From: Trichoplusia ni
Lineage: Eukaryota; Arthropoda; Insecta; Lepidoptera; Noctuidae
Length of the DNA: 64,000 bases
Direction of reading: 5' to 3'
Assembly: GCF_003590095.1 (NCBI RefSeq)
Contig: NC_039501.1
Location: 868,001-932,000, forward strand
Shown here in pieces: positions 47,839 to 59,705 of this stretch. A program made the position numbers and the translations under genes. The notes under the pieces are model-generated. The model was not told the origin of the DNA and did no database searches. It saw only the letters and a program-made list of their open reading frames with translations. The stretch's first letter is position 1, and every line of letters starts with the position of its first letter.

Positions 47839-48291
47839 ATTTCAAGTATCGCTCTTATGCATCGGGTTGATTATACCATCTATGTATGTGGTGCTATTCC
47901 TCATGGTATATAATTTTCCATTTTTCTGAATCCCCGCATCACTGTACCTCCAAAGAAGCCGAACAAGCCTTTTCCCAGACTTTAAATGAACGTTTTCCAC
48001 AAACATCTGCAACGCCAGAAGTCTTTCAAGAGGTACCGGCTTTTCACATAACTTTTCTTCGAATTTCTCTTAAAGAAACGTCGTAATGGAGATTTTCTAC
48101 AAAATCATATAAAAGTGGGAAAATTTATACGTCATCATCACCTTTTAAAGCACAATTGTAGCAGATGTGGAAGTAAGACAGCGCTAAATATGGCGTGAAG
48201 CTTTGTCTCTCTTTCACAGTAACAAAAGTCAAAAGCCATATAGGTAAATTACATCCAGACACATAAAAAAATATTATGCTAATCACATCAA

Positions 48292-48371
48292 TATTTGTCC
48301 TGGGTGTTAATCGAACCCACGACCTAAGGAATAGCAGTCAGGACCACTAACCACCAGACCAACAGGTCAAC
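48292..48371 (-). mobile_element. tRNA-SINE head (possibly HaSE2-like), inverted
   Basis: Minus strand: GACCTGTTGGTCTGGTGGTT (A-box side), CTGACTGCTATTCC, GTGGGTTCGATTAACACCC (B-box side). Head only. Confidence 0.6.
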
Positions 48372-48913
48372 TTAAATTGCAGTTGTTATATTTTGTGGCT
48401 GAATGTATATTTGCTTTTAATCAATCTACTTATTCTCCAATAACTTAAATTATTCCATTAAAACGTAATATAGAATTCATTGGTAACTCCCTAAATCTGT
48501 TATACATTCATTTAATAACAATTCAATTGGATTCCCGAACGTACAGAGTTAACCTAGCGGAAAATAGCCTTATCGCTTTTTATCGATAATCGATTTCCCA
48601 GCACTAGGTTCAAAAGTGGTCCTATCTCGATAATATTTCACCTTTTTCCCTTCACTTTTCATCTTTAGCCTGTGAGTTATTTAGTTAGAAGCATAATTTA
48701 GTTTTTTCAGCCTTTTAGTAGCTGTTTATTTATTAAATAAATTATTGGCTGTTAGGAAAGATGCTGCTACGAGATGTTAGGTTATTTTTCTCCTTTTTTG
48801 CAAAAGATAATTTTCCTACCAGAAGTGCACAGAACCGCGTGAAGAAAATAGTCTATTAAAATGAACTAGTAGTCAGTTAACGTATTGTTTGTCCGTTTGC
48901 TTGTTTGTTAGTC

Positions 48914-49130
48914 GACTGCCTTGTTGGCTTAGCGGTTCATGGCCTTAGAAGCTAGAGCAGAGACTGTGAGTTCGATTCCAACTCATCTTATTTTTCTACT
49001 ATTTGTGTGAGAGTACAATAATTAATTCTAAGTCTTTGTAATGATGTATAAGTATGTTAAGCAGTTGTTTCTTTTTGTTAATTTCAAGCTTTGCTCATTT
49101 TGAGACTAGATGGCGTTGTATCAAAAGGAA
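48914..49130 (+). mobile_element. tRNA-derived SINE (possibly HaSE2-like)
   Basis: GACTGCCTTGTTGGCTTAGC, GAGTTCGATTCCAACTCA (B-box side), a diverged body and a tail GAGACTAGATGGCGTTGTA. Same architecture as 38264-38520 but more diverged. Confidence 0.65.
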
Positions 49131-49554
49131 TATTTATAACTTTACTTTAAACATAAAACTTCCTTTCCTTGTTTAAATTTAACTGACAAAAACCAATTTT
49201 TAGTTGACTCCATAACAATAGTCTTACTAATTCCATTAAGTTCAGTTAATCAATATTTAATGCAGTCAAGAACATACTTTGTTCTATATCATGTGCCCTT
49301 AAGGTAGCCCCCAGTTTTATTTGTTTAAACCAAACCTTACCGTGGGTGTTTCATTATTTACTCTGCCAACCCCTTTGGGAGTCGCCGTAATATTAAGTAT
49401 ATTGACATTAGAAATAAGTATTCTTTTTGCATGGGATATGGATGGGGAAAACAGACATGAGAAAGGAAAACTGAAAAAGAGATAGATATTGTAGAAGATG
49501 ATATAAAGAAAGATTGTAGAATATTGACGAAAGAAATTGAAGAAAGAATATTGA

Positions 49555-49750
49555 CTGGTTGAGGTCACCACGCCACACCCACTGTGCGCGTCGTGTCGCG
49601 GGTTCGATCCCCGCGTAGGACAAGCATTTGTGCGATCCATGAATGCTTGTTCCGAGTCTGGGTGTCTTTGTACATGTGAGTTGTATGTTTGTAAACTCCC
49701 CGCGACACAAGGATTGAATTCCTTAGAACGGGAGTAGTCTTAAAAAAAAA
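49555..49750 (+). mobile_element. tRNA-SINE (HaSE1-like), 5-prime truncated
   Basis: Begins within the head at CTGGTTGAGGTCACCACGCC, so the A box is missing; the B box GGTTCGATCC, body and A-rich tail are intact. Minus-strand open frames across it are artefacts. Confidence 0.75.
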
Positions 49751-49796
49751 TATGTAAAAACACATATTGCATTTAATCTGAAGCATTTAATCTTCT

Positions 49797-49985
49797 ACTA
49801 GTAGTATTATATACGCGAAAGTTTGTATGTGTGTATGTTTGTTCCTCTTTCACGCAAAAATCACTGAACGGATTTAGACGAAACTTTATACACAGAGAGT
49901 TTTAAACCAAGATTAACACAGGATAATTTTTATCTCGATTTAATGTTCCCCTGGGATCATGTTCGATGTGTAGCGAGCTTGACCG
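49797..49985. mobile_element. Uninterrupted CACTGAACGGATTT-family fragment
   Basis: TACGCGAAAGTTTGTATGTG, ATCACTGAACGGATTTAGAC, AACACAGGATAATTTTTATC and TGTTCCCCTGGGATCATG. It serves as the intact reference for the split copy at 26058-26536. Confidence 0.6.
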
Positions 49986-50288
49986 AAACTCTGAAAAAAG
50001 ACTAGGTAAATTTATGGGCATGGTGATAATTTTAATAATCTTCTTTAAATTAGTTAATGAAAATATCAGACTTTATTTTTGTTACCAATAAATTAATATG
50101 TTAGATCGATTTGCAATAGCACATGACGTCACAAATCATTATATGTATCTTTTAATGACGTCACGTTATCTATACATATAATAAAATTGTAGAAAAGTGA
50201 AAACTGTACATTGAATATTTAAAAAAAAGAATAATTGCTGGGTGGTCTACGAACGATTCCGATGCCGAAAATATGATTTTTAGAATTT

Positions 50289-50329
50289 TTGTCTGTTTGT
50301 CTGTTTGTCTGTTTGTCTGTATGTATGTC
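50289..50329 (+). repeat. Tandem octamer (GTCTGTTT)n
   Basis: About four GTCTGTTT units decaying into TGTATGTATG. The surrounding sequence (GATTCCGATGCCG before, CCGGAAAGATCTTGG after) has the look of an interspersed repeat, but no second copy exists in the window. Confidence 0.5.
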
Positions 50330-52234
50330 CGGAAAGATCTTGGAAAGTACCTGATAGATTTGATTCAAATTTTCAGAGAATATCAACAAGAGGTCCGGTC
50401 AACATACTTTTTACTTATTATCCCGCTTTTCATTACAGGGGGTGAGCAGGAGCCTTTTATATCTATAAACAAATATCAAATTATCTCATAAACTACTTAA
50501 TATATTTCGTTCAAATTTTGCATGAACCTTATCGTACACATGATACAACAAATATACAAAAACCATAACGCTACTATGCAGGGGGCATGAGCAGTAAAGT
50601 TTTAAATATTTGGACTCACCCGTAACATCGTGTAATACAATTATGAGGTGTATTTTCACCCCATTGAGTAGTAGGCAGCACGGTTATCAATTTACACAAA
50701 AAACATCACGCTATTTATCTTAAGACTTTTGGCAGAGCAATAATAGGATTTTTCGAAAATAAATCATTTTCACAAAATTAGTCATTTTATTCTCTTTCTG
50801 AAAGTCTACCGCGACTATTTCACAAGTAAAATAAAAGAAACATAAACTAATACGTTTTTTTATGCAATTGTTACCGTAATGGATACATTCTTGAAAGAAA
50901 GGAACTTCAATTATTTTTATTTTTATTGATGTACTAAAATTACTCAAATTCAAATGTATATGTACCTATATGTATATGTTTCTAGCTCGGGTAATGTTGG
51001 CGATGCTACTTCAAGATCAAAACATTCGTAGTGACACTCAATCCAAAGTTGCATGTAGTTCACATTGATCTCATCTATAATTATGCATAACAATAAATTA
51101 CTGAACGACTCCGTTAATTATTACTTTGATTCATCTGTAACAACTAGCAACAAAAATATAAACTTTCAAACAAGAAAAAAGCCTTTCAAACAATGAAATA
51201 ATGTTTTCCTAAATTTGCAACATTACATAGGCCAAAAGTATTTATTAAAGCCCAGAAAACTTGCATAAAAACTGCATAATAGGTATGCAATGTAAAAGAT
51301 CTATAAAACCAAAGCTATCAATGAATAAGAGCGTACGCTAGACGGTTTTTAACATTATGTATCTATCGATAGAACAATGTCTACTGATATCTGGGATTTT
51401 TCAATATTTTAACGATTTCTTCGGTCTATTTATTGTAATCGCTACTTATTTAAAATTTTCTTCTTTCGGTAAAAACAGGGCAAGGAACGAGACTGAATGA
51501 GTTTCTGAGATCCCAAAGCTAAGCCGACGAGGATTAGGAACATATTTTTGGAAATTTCCCCAATAAGGCTGATAATAGCGTGTAGCTATCAGCACTTACA
51601 TTCGTCATACAATGTCTAGAAAATTCATTTTGGCTATCGGTATCGACAGCGTAACCTCATAACCAACCTCATGTAGTCTTTATTTAAGTTCCATTTATGC
51701 AGCCCTACTGCATGACGGTATTTTACTTCAATGATCGTCAGGTAGGTTAACGAATAAAATACGTAATGAAGTCACTTTTATGTTCATATTTTGCTTTGTC
51801 GTAACATCACAAATTACACATATCCTATACTTTAGATTTTTGTCATTGTCAATTTAAAAAAAAGGGTGTCTGATATTTTTGTATAATCACGCTATTTATT
51901 TATCAGCAATTTAAAGGCAAATTATGATCAAAACACTAGGGGGCCAAGGTAACACGTTTACCAACTTTTTTATTTTGGAAATATTCCATTCGTTTGTGAG
52001 GAAGATCAGTTAAATAATTAAGAGGACAATCAAACCTAACGTTTTTCAGGAAACCGTTTATCTGGGCTGAATTTTGCAAAATCTTATATCTTATGACACT
52101 ATGTAAAATCCACAGTTACCGAGCCCGACTCTCACTTCACCAGCTCCGTTCACAAAAATAATTTGACATCTTCTTTATATCGTCAGAAAACATCGTGTGT
52201 GAAAATAGCAACTGTCTGGCTACCACTGCTATTG

Positions 52235-52320
52235 AGAATCAGCCAGGTGACAGACAGACGAACGGACACCGGGGCCTCAGTAATATCGTTCTGGTTTAAC
52301 TCTTTGGTTACAGTAATCAC
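52235..52320 (-). repeat. AGGGTTCCGTA-family fragment
   Basis: Inverted left-half signature: CAGGTGACAGACAGACGAAC, then GGGGCCTCAGTAATATCG and AACTCTTTGG. A right-end scrap in the opposite orientation (CCGAGCCCGACTCTCACTTC) lies at 52118. Confidence 0.4.
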
Positions 52321-52729
52321 TGTCATAATCCGTCTAGCAATTTCAGGTGTAGGCCGGCCCAAGAACAGACGTGCTCGAAAATCATAACTCACCCACTTAG
52401 AAAATGGAAAACACTCGAAAGTAAAACATTTTTAGCAGAAGTGCTAAGACTGAGTTATACCTTCTGTTATTTTTTCCTACTTGCACCCCCCCCCCCTATT
52501 TTTAAACGGCTCGATTTGTCAAACATGTCTAAACGAACACTCGCACATAATTCACGTTTAAATTAAAATAGTTCAATTCGTTCGGAAGCTATGATGTCAC
52601 AGACAGGCAGGCAGGCAGGCAGATATGTCAAAGTTATAAACCCCTCTTTTTATTTAATATTTTATCACCAGGATAGTATCGTAAACGATGAAATTTGTTT
52701 GATTCAAACATTTGATAGTCTTTGGGCCG

Positions 52730-52770
52730 CTCAAGATTCATGTTAATTTAGTATTAACATGAATCTTGAG
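52730..52770. repeat. Perfect 18-bp hairpin followed by a T-run
   Basis: CTCAAGATTCATGTTAAT, the loop TTAGT, then the exact inverse ATTAACATGAATCTTGAG, followed by ACTTTTTTA. A second perfect hairpin begins 22 bases later. Confidence 0.7.
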
Positions 52771-52792
52771 ACTTTTTTACACTTGTTTTTAC

Positions 52793-52819
52793 ATTTAAAG
52801 CTTGCTTTAAGCTTTAAAT
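52793..52819. repeat. Perfect 11-bp hairpin
   Basis: ATTTAAAGCTT, the loop GCTTT, then AAGCTTTAAAT. Loop length equals that of the neighbouring 18-bp hairpin. Confidence 0.6.
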
Positions 52820-53171
52820 ATAAAAAAAGTGTTTCATTTTCAATATTGCATTACATTTTTGCGATGATCGTTATTATTAAACTTCATAGTTTTTCACATC
52901 TTGAAAATCACGCAGACAAAGTCGATGGCAACAGCTAGTGTAAAATAAAAACACTTTTGTGCTATGTATTAAAAAACTTTACATTTCATCATTGTGAAGA
53001 GGATTATAATAGTAAATGTAACATTTAATAACATAGAATGCGTTTAAACTGTTTAAAGAATATATGTGTGATATTGTGTCAAAATTACAATTAGAAAATA
53101 TATGACGACAGCAAAAATTAAAACGCAACTAATGCGAAAGTTATAACACCTAAACATGTCAAGATTACATC

Positions 53172-53388
53172 TATATCTATACTAATCTATACTTCTATAC
53201 TAATATATAAAGCTGAAGAGTTTGTTTGTTTGTTTGAACGCGCTAATCTCAGGAACTACTGAACCATCACGCTGCGACTAATAGGAGCTAAGATAAAAAG
53301 AACAATGTGAAAAAAACCGGGCAGGTATACCTAAATCATAACTTATATCTTCTACCCACGGGGACGAAGTCGCGGGCAACAGCTAGTT
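53172..53388. mobile_element. CAGCTAGT-family fragment, copy 7 (inverted, internally deleted)
   Basis: AATATATAAAGCTGAAGAG, CTAATCTCAGGAACTACTG joined directly to AACCATCACGCTGCGACTAA, then CGCGGGCAACAGCTAGT. About 60 bases present in copies 2-6 are missing at the join. Confidence 0.65.
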
Positions 53389-53687
53389 AAGTATAAAATA
53401 AAAAATACCTATACATTTTCATTACCAGTCGGTATAAATATTATATCGTTTCTATATCTCGCGTTCATCCCTGAAAATCGCAGACCATATTTATTAAATT
53501 GTTAGTTGAAAGGGCAAGTAATGTAGCCATCTATCTGTTCCATTCAATATTGGTTGATGAAAAACGGGTCTAGACCGATATGTGTAGACGTTTTATTTTT
53601 TTGTTGCCTAGAAAAAATAAAAAAAAATGTTATCCATTAAATTTTTGGCTGTACCAATCGTTGGTCATAATATCGTGAGAATGATGC

Positions 53688-53857
53688 ATTATTAAATGAT
53701 GTAACGGTTTACTCACTTGTATTTATCGGGGGTGCCCGACTAGTTCCGGACCCAACCGGAGTCCTTCATCATGAGCAGACGCGGCGGGATTTCGAGTCGA
53801 ACTAGTCGTTCTACCCCGATAAATACGCGTGAGTAAACCGTTATATAATTTGATAAT
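53688..53857. mobile_element. Fold-back MITE, copy 2 with a damaged right arm
   Basis: The left arm (ATGATGTAACGG to GGACCCAACCGG) and the spacer CATGAGCAGACGCGGCGGG match 23900-24086. The right arm lacks the inner CCGGTTGGGTCCGA part, so the fold-back is shortened. Confidence 0.7.
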
Positions 53858-54787
53858 GGTTGGTCAGTATTGATTTTTATTTGAATATTCATTATTACAG
53901 CGTAAAATTTACAATCATCTAACTATCACGGTTCATGAGATACACTCTGGTATCAGACAGATAAACAAACAGACATCAAAGCCTCAGCAATTGTATTCCG
54001 TTTTTCCCATTTAAGCATTAAACACAAAACCCAAACCGCACTCTTTCAAAATCCATACGCCCATTGTACTGAAAAATCTCGAAGCTACTATAAAACTATT
54101 TACAGTGAAAAGTAAACCTGAGGCAATATTTAACCCTACACGGAAAGATACGGCCTATTCGCCCAAGACTTCGAACAAAATATGATAGCATATTTTCTCA
54201 GTGAGAAAGGCCCGCTACATGCATGCATACTATCAATGTTAATATGTCCCGCAAAGCACGTGGCTTGAATATACAAGTTTTCTACATATTTATACGAACA
54301 GAGCCTTGAATACGAGATTTTTTTTCTCATTTTGTGTGAGTTTGGTCTTTCTAGGGTTGAGGTAATGCTGTGTTGTTGAATTATGTTGTAATAGCTTTGA
54401 TTTTATCGAATTTTGAATTTGTTAGTTGGGGGAGGGGGATAATTCACCCGGAAAATTGTGGGCTGGAAGACCCAAGATTCTTAATTGTTTTGCCTGGATG
54501 TACCACGTGACGGTGATGTTGGCTCGGATCCTTTACTATGGTGATCTGTTTAGTTGCATCCCTATTTTGGAAATAGTAGGAGAGGAAAGAAGTGTGCGCT
54601 TTTCCCCAGGGGAATATGAGCTAAAAATGAAAGGATTTGGGACGGATATTTACAATGAGGTCAGTTGATTGCTGTAAAAGTGATTTGAAAAATGTTAAAA
54701 TGTTTGTATCTTTTCTTTAATAGTCCACAAATTCTGTAGTTAATATAGTTTTGGCTTCAGTCGTTTTTGACTGGCTAACTTTAAATC

Positions 54788-54905
54788 ACATCGCGACTAA
54801 TAGGAGCGAAAATAGGTACAATGGAAAATGTGAAAAAACAGGGTAGGTATAAATCATAACTTACAACTTCTTCCCACGGGAACGAAGTCGCGGGCAACAG
54901 CTAGT
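54788..54905. mobile_element. CAGCTAGT-family fragment, copy 8 (half only)
   Basis: Retains GCGACTAATAGGAGCGAAAA through CGAAGTCGCGGGCAACAGC then TAGT; the GCTGAAGAG end is absent. Still smaller stubs (CAACAGCTAGT or GAAAGCTAGT) occur at 52918-52941 and 62378-62405. Confidence 0.6.
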
Positions 54906-55113
54906 CTATAATATAATTACTAAAAACAAGTAGAGTCAATTAATCACACTTTCAGAAACTGTGCACCGTATACATTTAATACATTTTTGACACATTATAC
55001 ATTTCTGTACATTTTCCTCAACCCTACTCAGCTATGAAAGGGAAAACTCTCAAAAACATCAATAATATATTATCATTCTTATAAACAAGATCCTAACGAA
55101 TAATAATGTGAGC

Positions 55114-55866
55114 TAGTGATGGGACATCGACTATTGTTATTAGAATTTATTAGGCAAACGAAATGAGAATCTATATAGGGAAGGGATTACTTGTTATGTA
55201 ACCTTTTTTGTATGTTACGTATGTACTAAAATGGTTTTAGTGGTGGGAAAAATATGTGGCGCGATTCGATAAGTTTTTAAGTTTGCATTATTCTATTTAT
55301 CATATTATTGTAAGAAACTATTAAGAAAAGCTTGTTGAAGTACCTATCAATTAAAAAAGTTTTTTTTACTTCAATAGATTTATAGGTACCTACTGTTATT
55401 TTCAACGTTTATATATCTTGATAACAGTCTACTGATAGAAAACTTCAAAATCCAATATGTCTTCCCAAAAAACGTCCAAAAATATTTTTAATAAAGCTCC
55501 ATAGGATTCTAGTGCTCAATCAAAGCAGCCCGATGTACGTTCGTAAACTTCGAGTACTATAAAACTGACAATTGCATTCGAATAAAAAACCGATTCCAAT
55601 ATTTCACCCTTTGAAAAGGCTCGATAAAGACTTGTATGTTCACAACACGCCGCCATTTTTATCCAAGCCTAAACTGTGTTTATTTTCACCATGTATCACA
55701 CAATAAATTCCGTTCTAAATTCTTTAATCTCTAGCGAACAATGTCTTACGCCCCATAAAGCATAATAATAACTCAAAAAAATCCCCGAAAATTTTGTGTC
55801 ATCGACATCGTAAAGTCTTTGTCGAAAGTCGATATTATATATCGATGTAAAGGTGTCGCATCACTA
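55114..55866. mobile_element. Candidate ATCGATA-type inverted-repeat element
   Basis: Left end TAGTGATGGGACATCGAC; right end read inverted TAGTGATGCGACACC then ACATCGATATATAATATCG. The outer 8 bases match exactly. No gene and no clear target duplication. Confidence 0.45.
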
Positions 55867-58800
55867 AAATACTTATGTATATTGATTTTACTTTCTGTTT
55901 GGTTATTTTATTAGGTTTCTTTGCATGGATTTGTTTTGATATGTTTTCGTAGGCTTTGCGTTATGGATTGACGTTCAATTAGTATAGGGAATAGAGCTCT
56001 AATGTGTATTATTTATTTGCTTTTGCGTAAAGGTAGGCTATTTTTGCTCTGTATTGACCTTCTCAGGATAATCATTTATTTCCCCATATAATAATAAAAC
56101 ATGCTCATGCATTACGACGGAATATAATCACGTGTAATCGTTTTAAGTCCGCTCACATCAAAACTTCAGTACTAATAAAATTTAAGATCATTAAGTAGCT
56201 TTATTTCAAAAATAATCATCTTATTTCCATAAAATGACACATCTAATTAATAAACTAACCGATCAAAGATTTAATTTAATTCCTTGCAAAACAAATCAGA
56301 TCTAAAATAAAGGATTTTTTTCAAAAGTGTTTGAAAAGTTTTATCAAACACGTAGCTCCTTTAGCATCCTAAAAATAACCTTAAACACTACCCTCATATC
56401 TCATATTTAAAAAATATTTAGGGTAGTAATGAAATTTGGAAGACCTCGGCTTCGCCCCTCGCCGACCTACAGCATCCTTAATCTCGGCCTATTTATCATC
56501 CTGTCAGCCAACTGTCTGAATGTCTTGATAAGGAAATTATCAGCCTATTTTGCATCCTATAGATGGGTTTTTATGTTTTATGGTGATTATTATCAGCTGT
56601 TTTTATGGGGATTTCGTTTTTAACAGTGTTTGGTGTCGATTTAGTGTAAATAATGAGGTTTTTTTTGTCCATTTGTTTTAGGAATTACTAGGTGTACGAG
56701 AAGTAAATTATCTGAATAAAACCTTGATTACATGATACATGATACTTGATACATCTAGAATATTATCTTTTTTCTATAACCTTTATTTGGACTAAAATCT
56801 CACTTATGTTTCTTTTGACTGTGTCTCGTCACTTAAAAGACCAGATTAAAGTAAAAATCTTTATATCCCTAGTCACAGCATTCCTAGCCACATCGTAACA
56901 AAATAAAATGCACAAAAAATCACATGCCATTTCAAAAAAAAATTATACCACCTAATACATGTTTTTCTTTACCTGAAAATACGACATTCAAGACATTCTC
57001 CCAAAATTAGGGTAAAAATATCCCAAGATTTAAATGTCACTAAAACGTAACCCTAACATATCATCCATTCTCCCACTCACCTACATTTTGATATAAGTGA
57101 ACTACAAGCCATCCCCTTTGAGACATAGCGCGGTGATATCACGGTATTATACCAAAAGCAGAAAGATAATAGACTTTGAGATGACGTGCGTGGGTGGTGC
57201 AAGTTGGGAGATGAAACGGATTAAGGAGAAAAGTGTATGGAAAATATATAGTATATATTTTTTTTTCCTGAATCGAAAAATAATGTACAAAGAGAGCTAT
57301 ACAGGGATAATCCTATGAATTAATAGAAAATATTGGTAGCCTATCTAAATGACTTATATCGTATGAAAAAAGTTTGTGTGCTTCTTTCGCAAAAAGCAAG
57401 TAAGCATAAAAATTCACAGCTAAGGGAACATCATGATAATATATTTAAAAATAATATTATTATCAATAAAATCGAACATCCAGAAAGATTAAAATTTTCC
57501 GAATTTAATCCATAAGAAGAAATTATTTACAACAAAGACAGAAGATACACTTGACACAGAAGATAAAACAATACAATCAAAATTGAACCATCACTCAAAG
57601 AAAATAAAACTCGTGTTTCCTCAACAATCTTACGTCTTAACCCATACGACCAAGGAGTTTAACGTGGACGGGTTTTCCTTTGTAACTCAAAACCAAGTCG
57701 AAGGAGAAATACTCAGGAAAACGACTCGGAGCCATAATCTTCTCATAGTTTAGTTCTTTGTGAAGGTTTCTGTTTGTTTCGTCGATTTCTAAGTTTTTTT
57801 CTTGTCTTATGGTATCGGTTTCATATTGTGATGCCGTTTGTTGTTCTTATTGAGAGGTAAGTTTATTCGTTTAGTTATTTCCTTTGGTTTGATCTGTTTT
57901 AAAAAGATGTTGGATTTTGAGATGGTAGGAATATTTTTTTCAATGTATGTTATGGCTTTCTTGTAACGATATTACCAATGTGTTTCTGTTCCACTCCTGA
58001 GCAAAGGACTCTTTCCATGCAGATATTAATTAACCATAAATCACTAACCTTACTCACTGTCTATTGTCGATTTCTGTTTCGTTTTCTAATTGTCTACTTT
58101 TTGTTTGAAATGCCCATTAATTTCTCCAGAAGATTATTTCATTCCATTAAACCAACATTATTTCTTATTGTACAACAAATCTAATAAAACAAAAACAACA
58201 TTTACAACTTACAACCATATTCTACATTCCATCGCAATGAAAATAACCATCAACAGATCCCATCCAAACAATTCAATCTAACAGTATCAAACGCCTTTCT
58301 AAAGTCTACTCAACTTAAAGCTATATTCTTCTAAACGGCCCAAGTTAGAGTCCCTGTTAAACACCGATCAATATAACCATATTACTTTAGTGAACTCATA
58401 CCGTTAGTTCCCCAAAAACGTCACTTGAACCAAGTTCTCCGAAGTGCTCTTGAAATGTAACCTTCGAAGTAAAAACGTGTAACGTCTTAAAGATAGATTG
58501 ATTAATGGACCGCATGAAGACATGTGACTTTGTCACGAGGTATCTTTTTGTATTTTTTTTCGCTCTCTTTGAAGTATTATGGGAAAGTTATAGATTGTGA
58601 GTGGCTTGTGTTTTTCTTGATAACTTTTTCTACTCAGTTTTTATTTTGTTTATCATTGTGGGCGGTAGTTATTTCGGTGATTTCCTATATTTAGGTTGGG
58701 CACTTACTTCAATTACTCCTGTTTAACTTGAGATGGTTTGACATTTCGGATTGTATACCCAATTATTTAAGAGTCTTCTATTGTTATTCCCATTACCTGA

Positions 58801-58994
58801 AATAGTTCTATCAATTTTAGTTTCATGCCTGCTGTATTAATAAACGGAGTTTCTTATAAAAGAAAACCGAAATTCGAGTCTTAAAAATTCTAAAATCCCA
58901 GTTTAAAAATTTTCAGTGAGCGGCATTTAAAAAAAATTTCCTCAAGAGATACCAAAGTTGAGCTCTCAAAAGTATATTAACCGAGTTCTAATTT

Positions 58995-59050
58995 CAGTCT
59001 CAAATCGAGTTGGAAGCTTACTACTTATCCACTACACTACGGCGCCATGA
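58995..59050 (-). other. tRNA-like relic
   Basis: Minus strand GCGCCGTAGTGTAGTGGATA fits the A-box pattern; CTCGATTTGAGACTG is a poor B box. Too diverged to be a working tRNA gene; probably a SINE head. Confidence 0.3.
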
Positions 59051-59472
59051 TACTTCTATTTTCTTCTAGAAAAATACATTTCAGTGGATCTTAAAAAGAT
59101 ATATCCTTAGCAGTTAGCGCTTAAAACATTTACCGAGCTTCGAGATTAAGTTATAAATAACGCCTCGAAAAATTTAGAGAGAAATTTATAAAATGCCGTG
59201 TCATTTAGGAGCGGGAGCGGGTTTGTAATGGTTCTGACTTCTGATCCCATTGGCTGTCGATTGTGCTTAAATATAAGACTGCCATAGACTTTTTGGAGCA
59301 CTATTTTGAGGTGTGATCGGTTTTGTATCGTTACTCTATATTTCATTATCATAGTGCTGGTTATGTAACGATTTTAATTCAATTACAGTAATTACATGTT
59401 ACAGTACAGGAATTTACAGTTTCGCTATTAGTAGTAGTTGGTACTTCAGTGACTCCACTGTTAATTATTTGA

Positions 59473-59705
59473 CGACCTCCGTGGTCGAGTGACATACGCA
59501 CCGGTTTCAAGGTGTCGCTAGCTCTGAGGTCCCGGGTTCGATCCCCGGTCGGGTCAATGTAAAAATTCACATTTCTACATTGTCTCGGGTCTGGGTGTTT
59601 GTGGTACCTTCGTTGTATCTGAATTCCATAACACAAGTGCTTCAGCAACTTACTTTGGGTTTAGAACAATGTATGTGATGTTGTCCGCATTTATTTATTT
59701 ATTAT
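59473..59705 (+). mobile_element. tRNA-derived SINE, young copy 2
   Basis: About 98 percent identical by eye to 20497-20730. The intact B box GGTTCGATCCC and A/T-rich tail are present; the A-box side reads GTGGTCGAGTGACATACG, one change from the other copy's TGGTCGAGTGG. Confidence 0.85.

Noticed and set aside
52489..52622. Poly-C run and (GGCA)n repeat
   Set aside because: Ordinary short simple repeats; no further structure.
54426..54668. 80-codon + frame ending near a possible GTCAGT donor
   Set aside because: Considered as the exon after D. It lacks a suitable acceptor and the Ig F-strand motif, and the possible sub-exon starts in the wrong phase.
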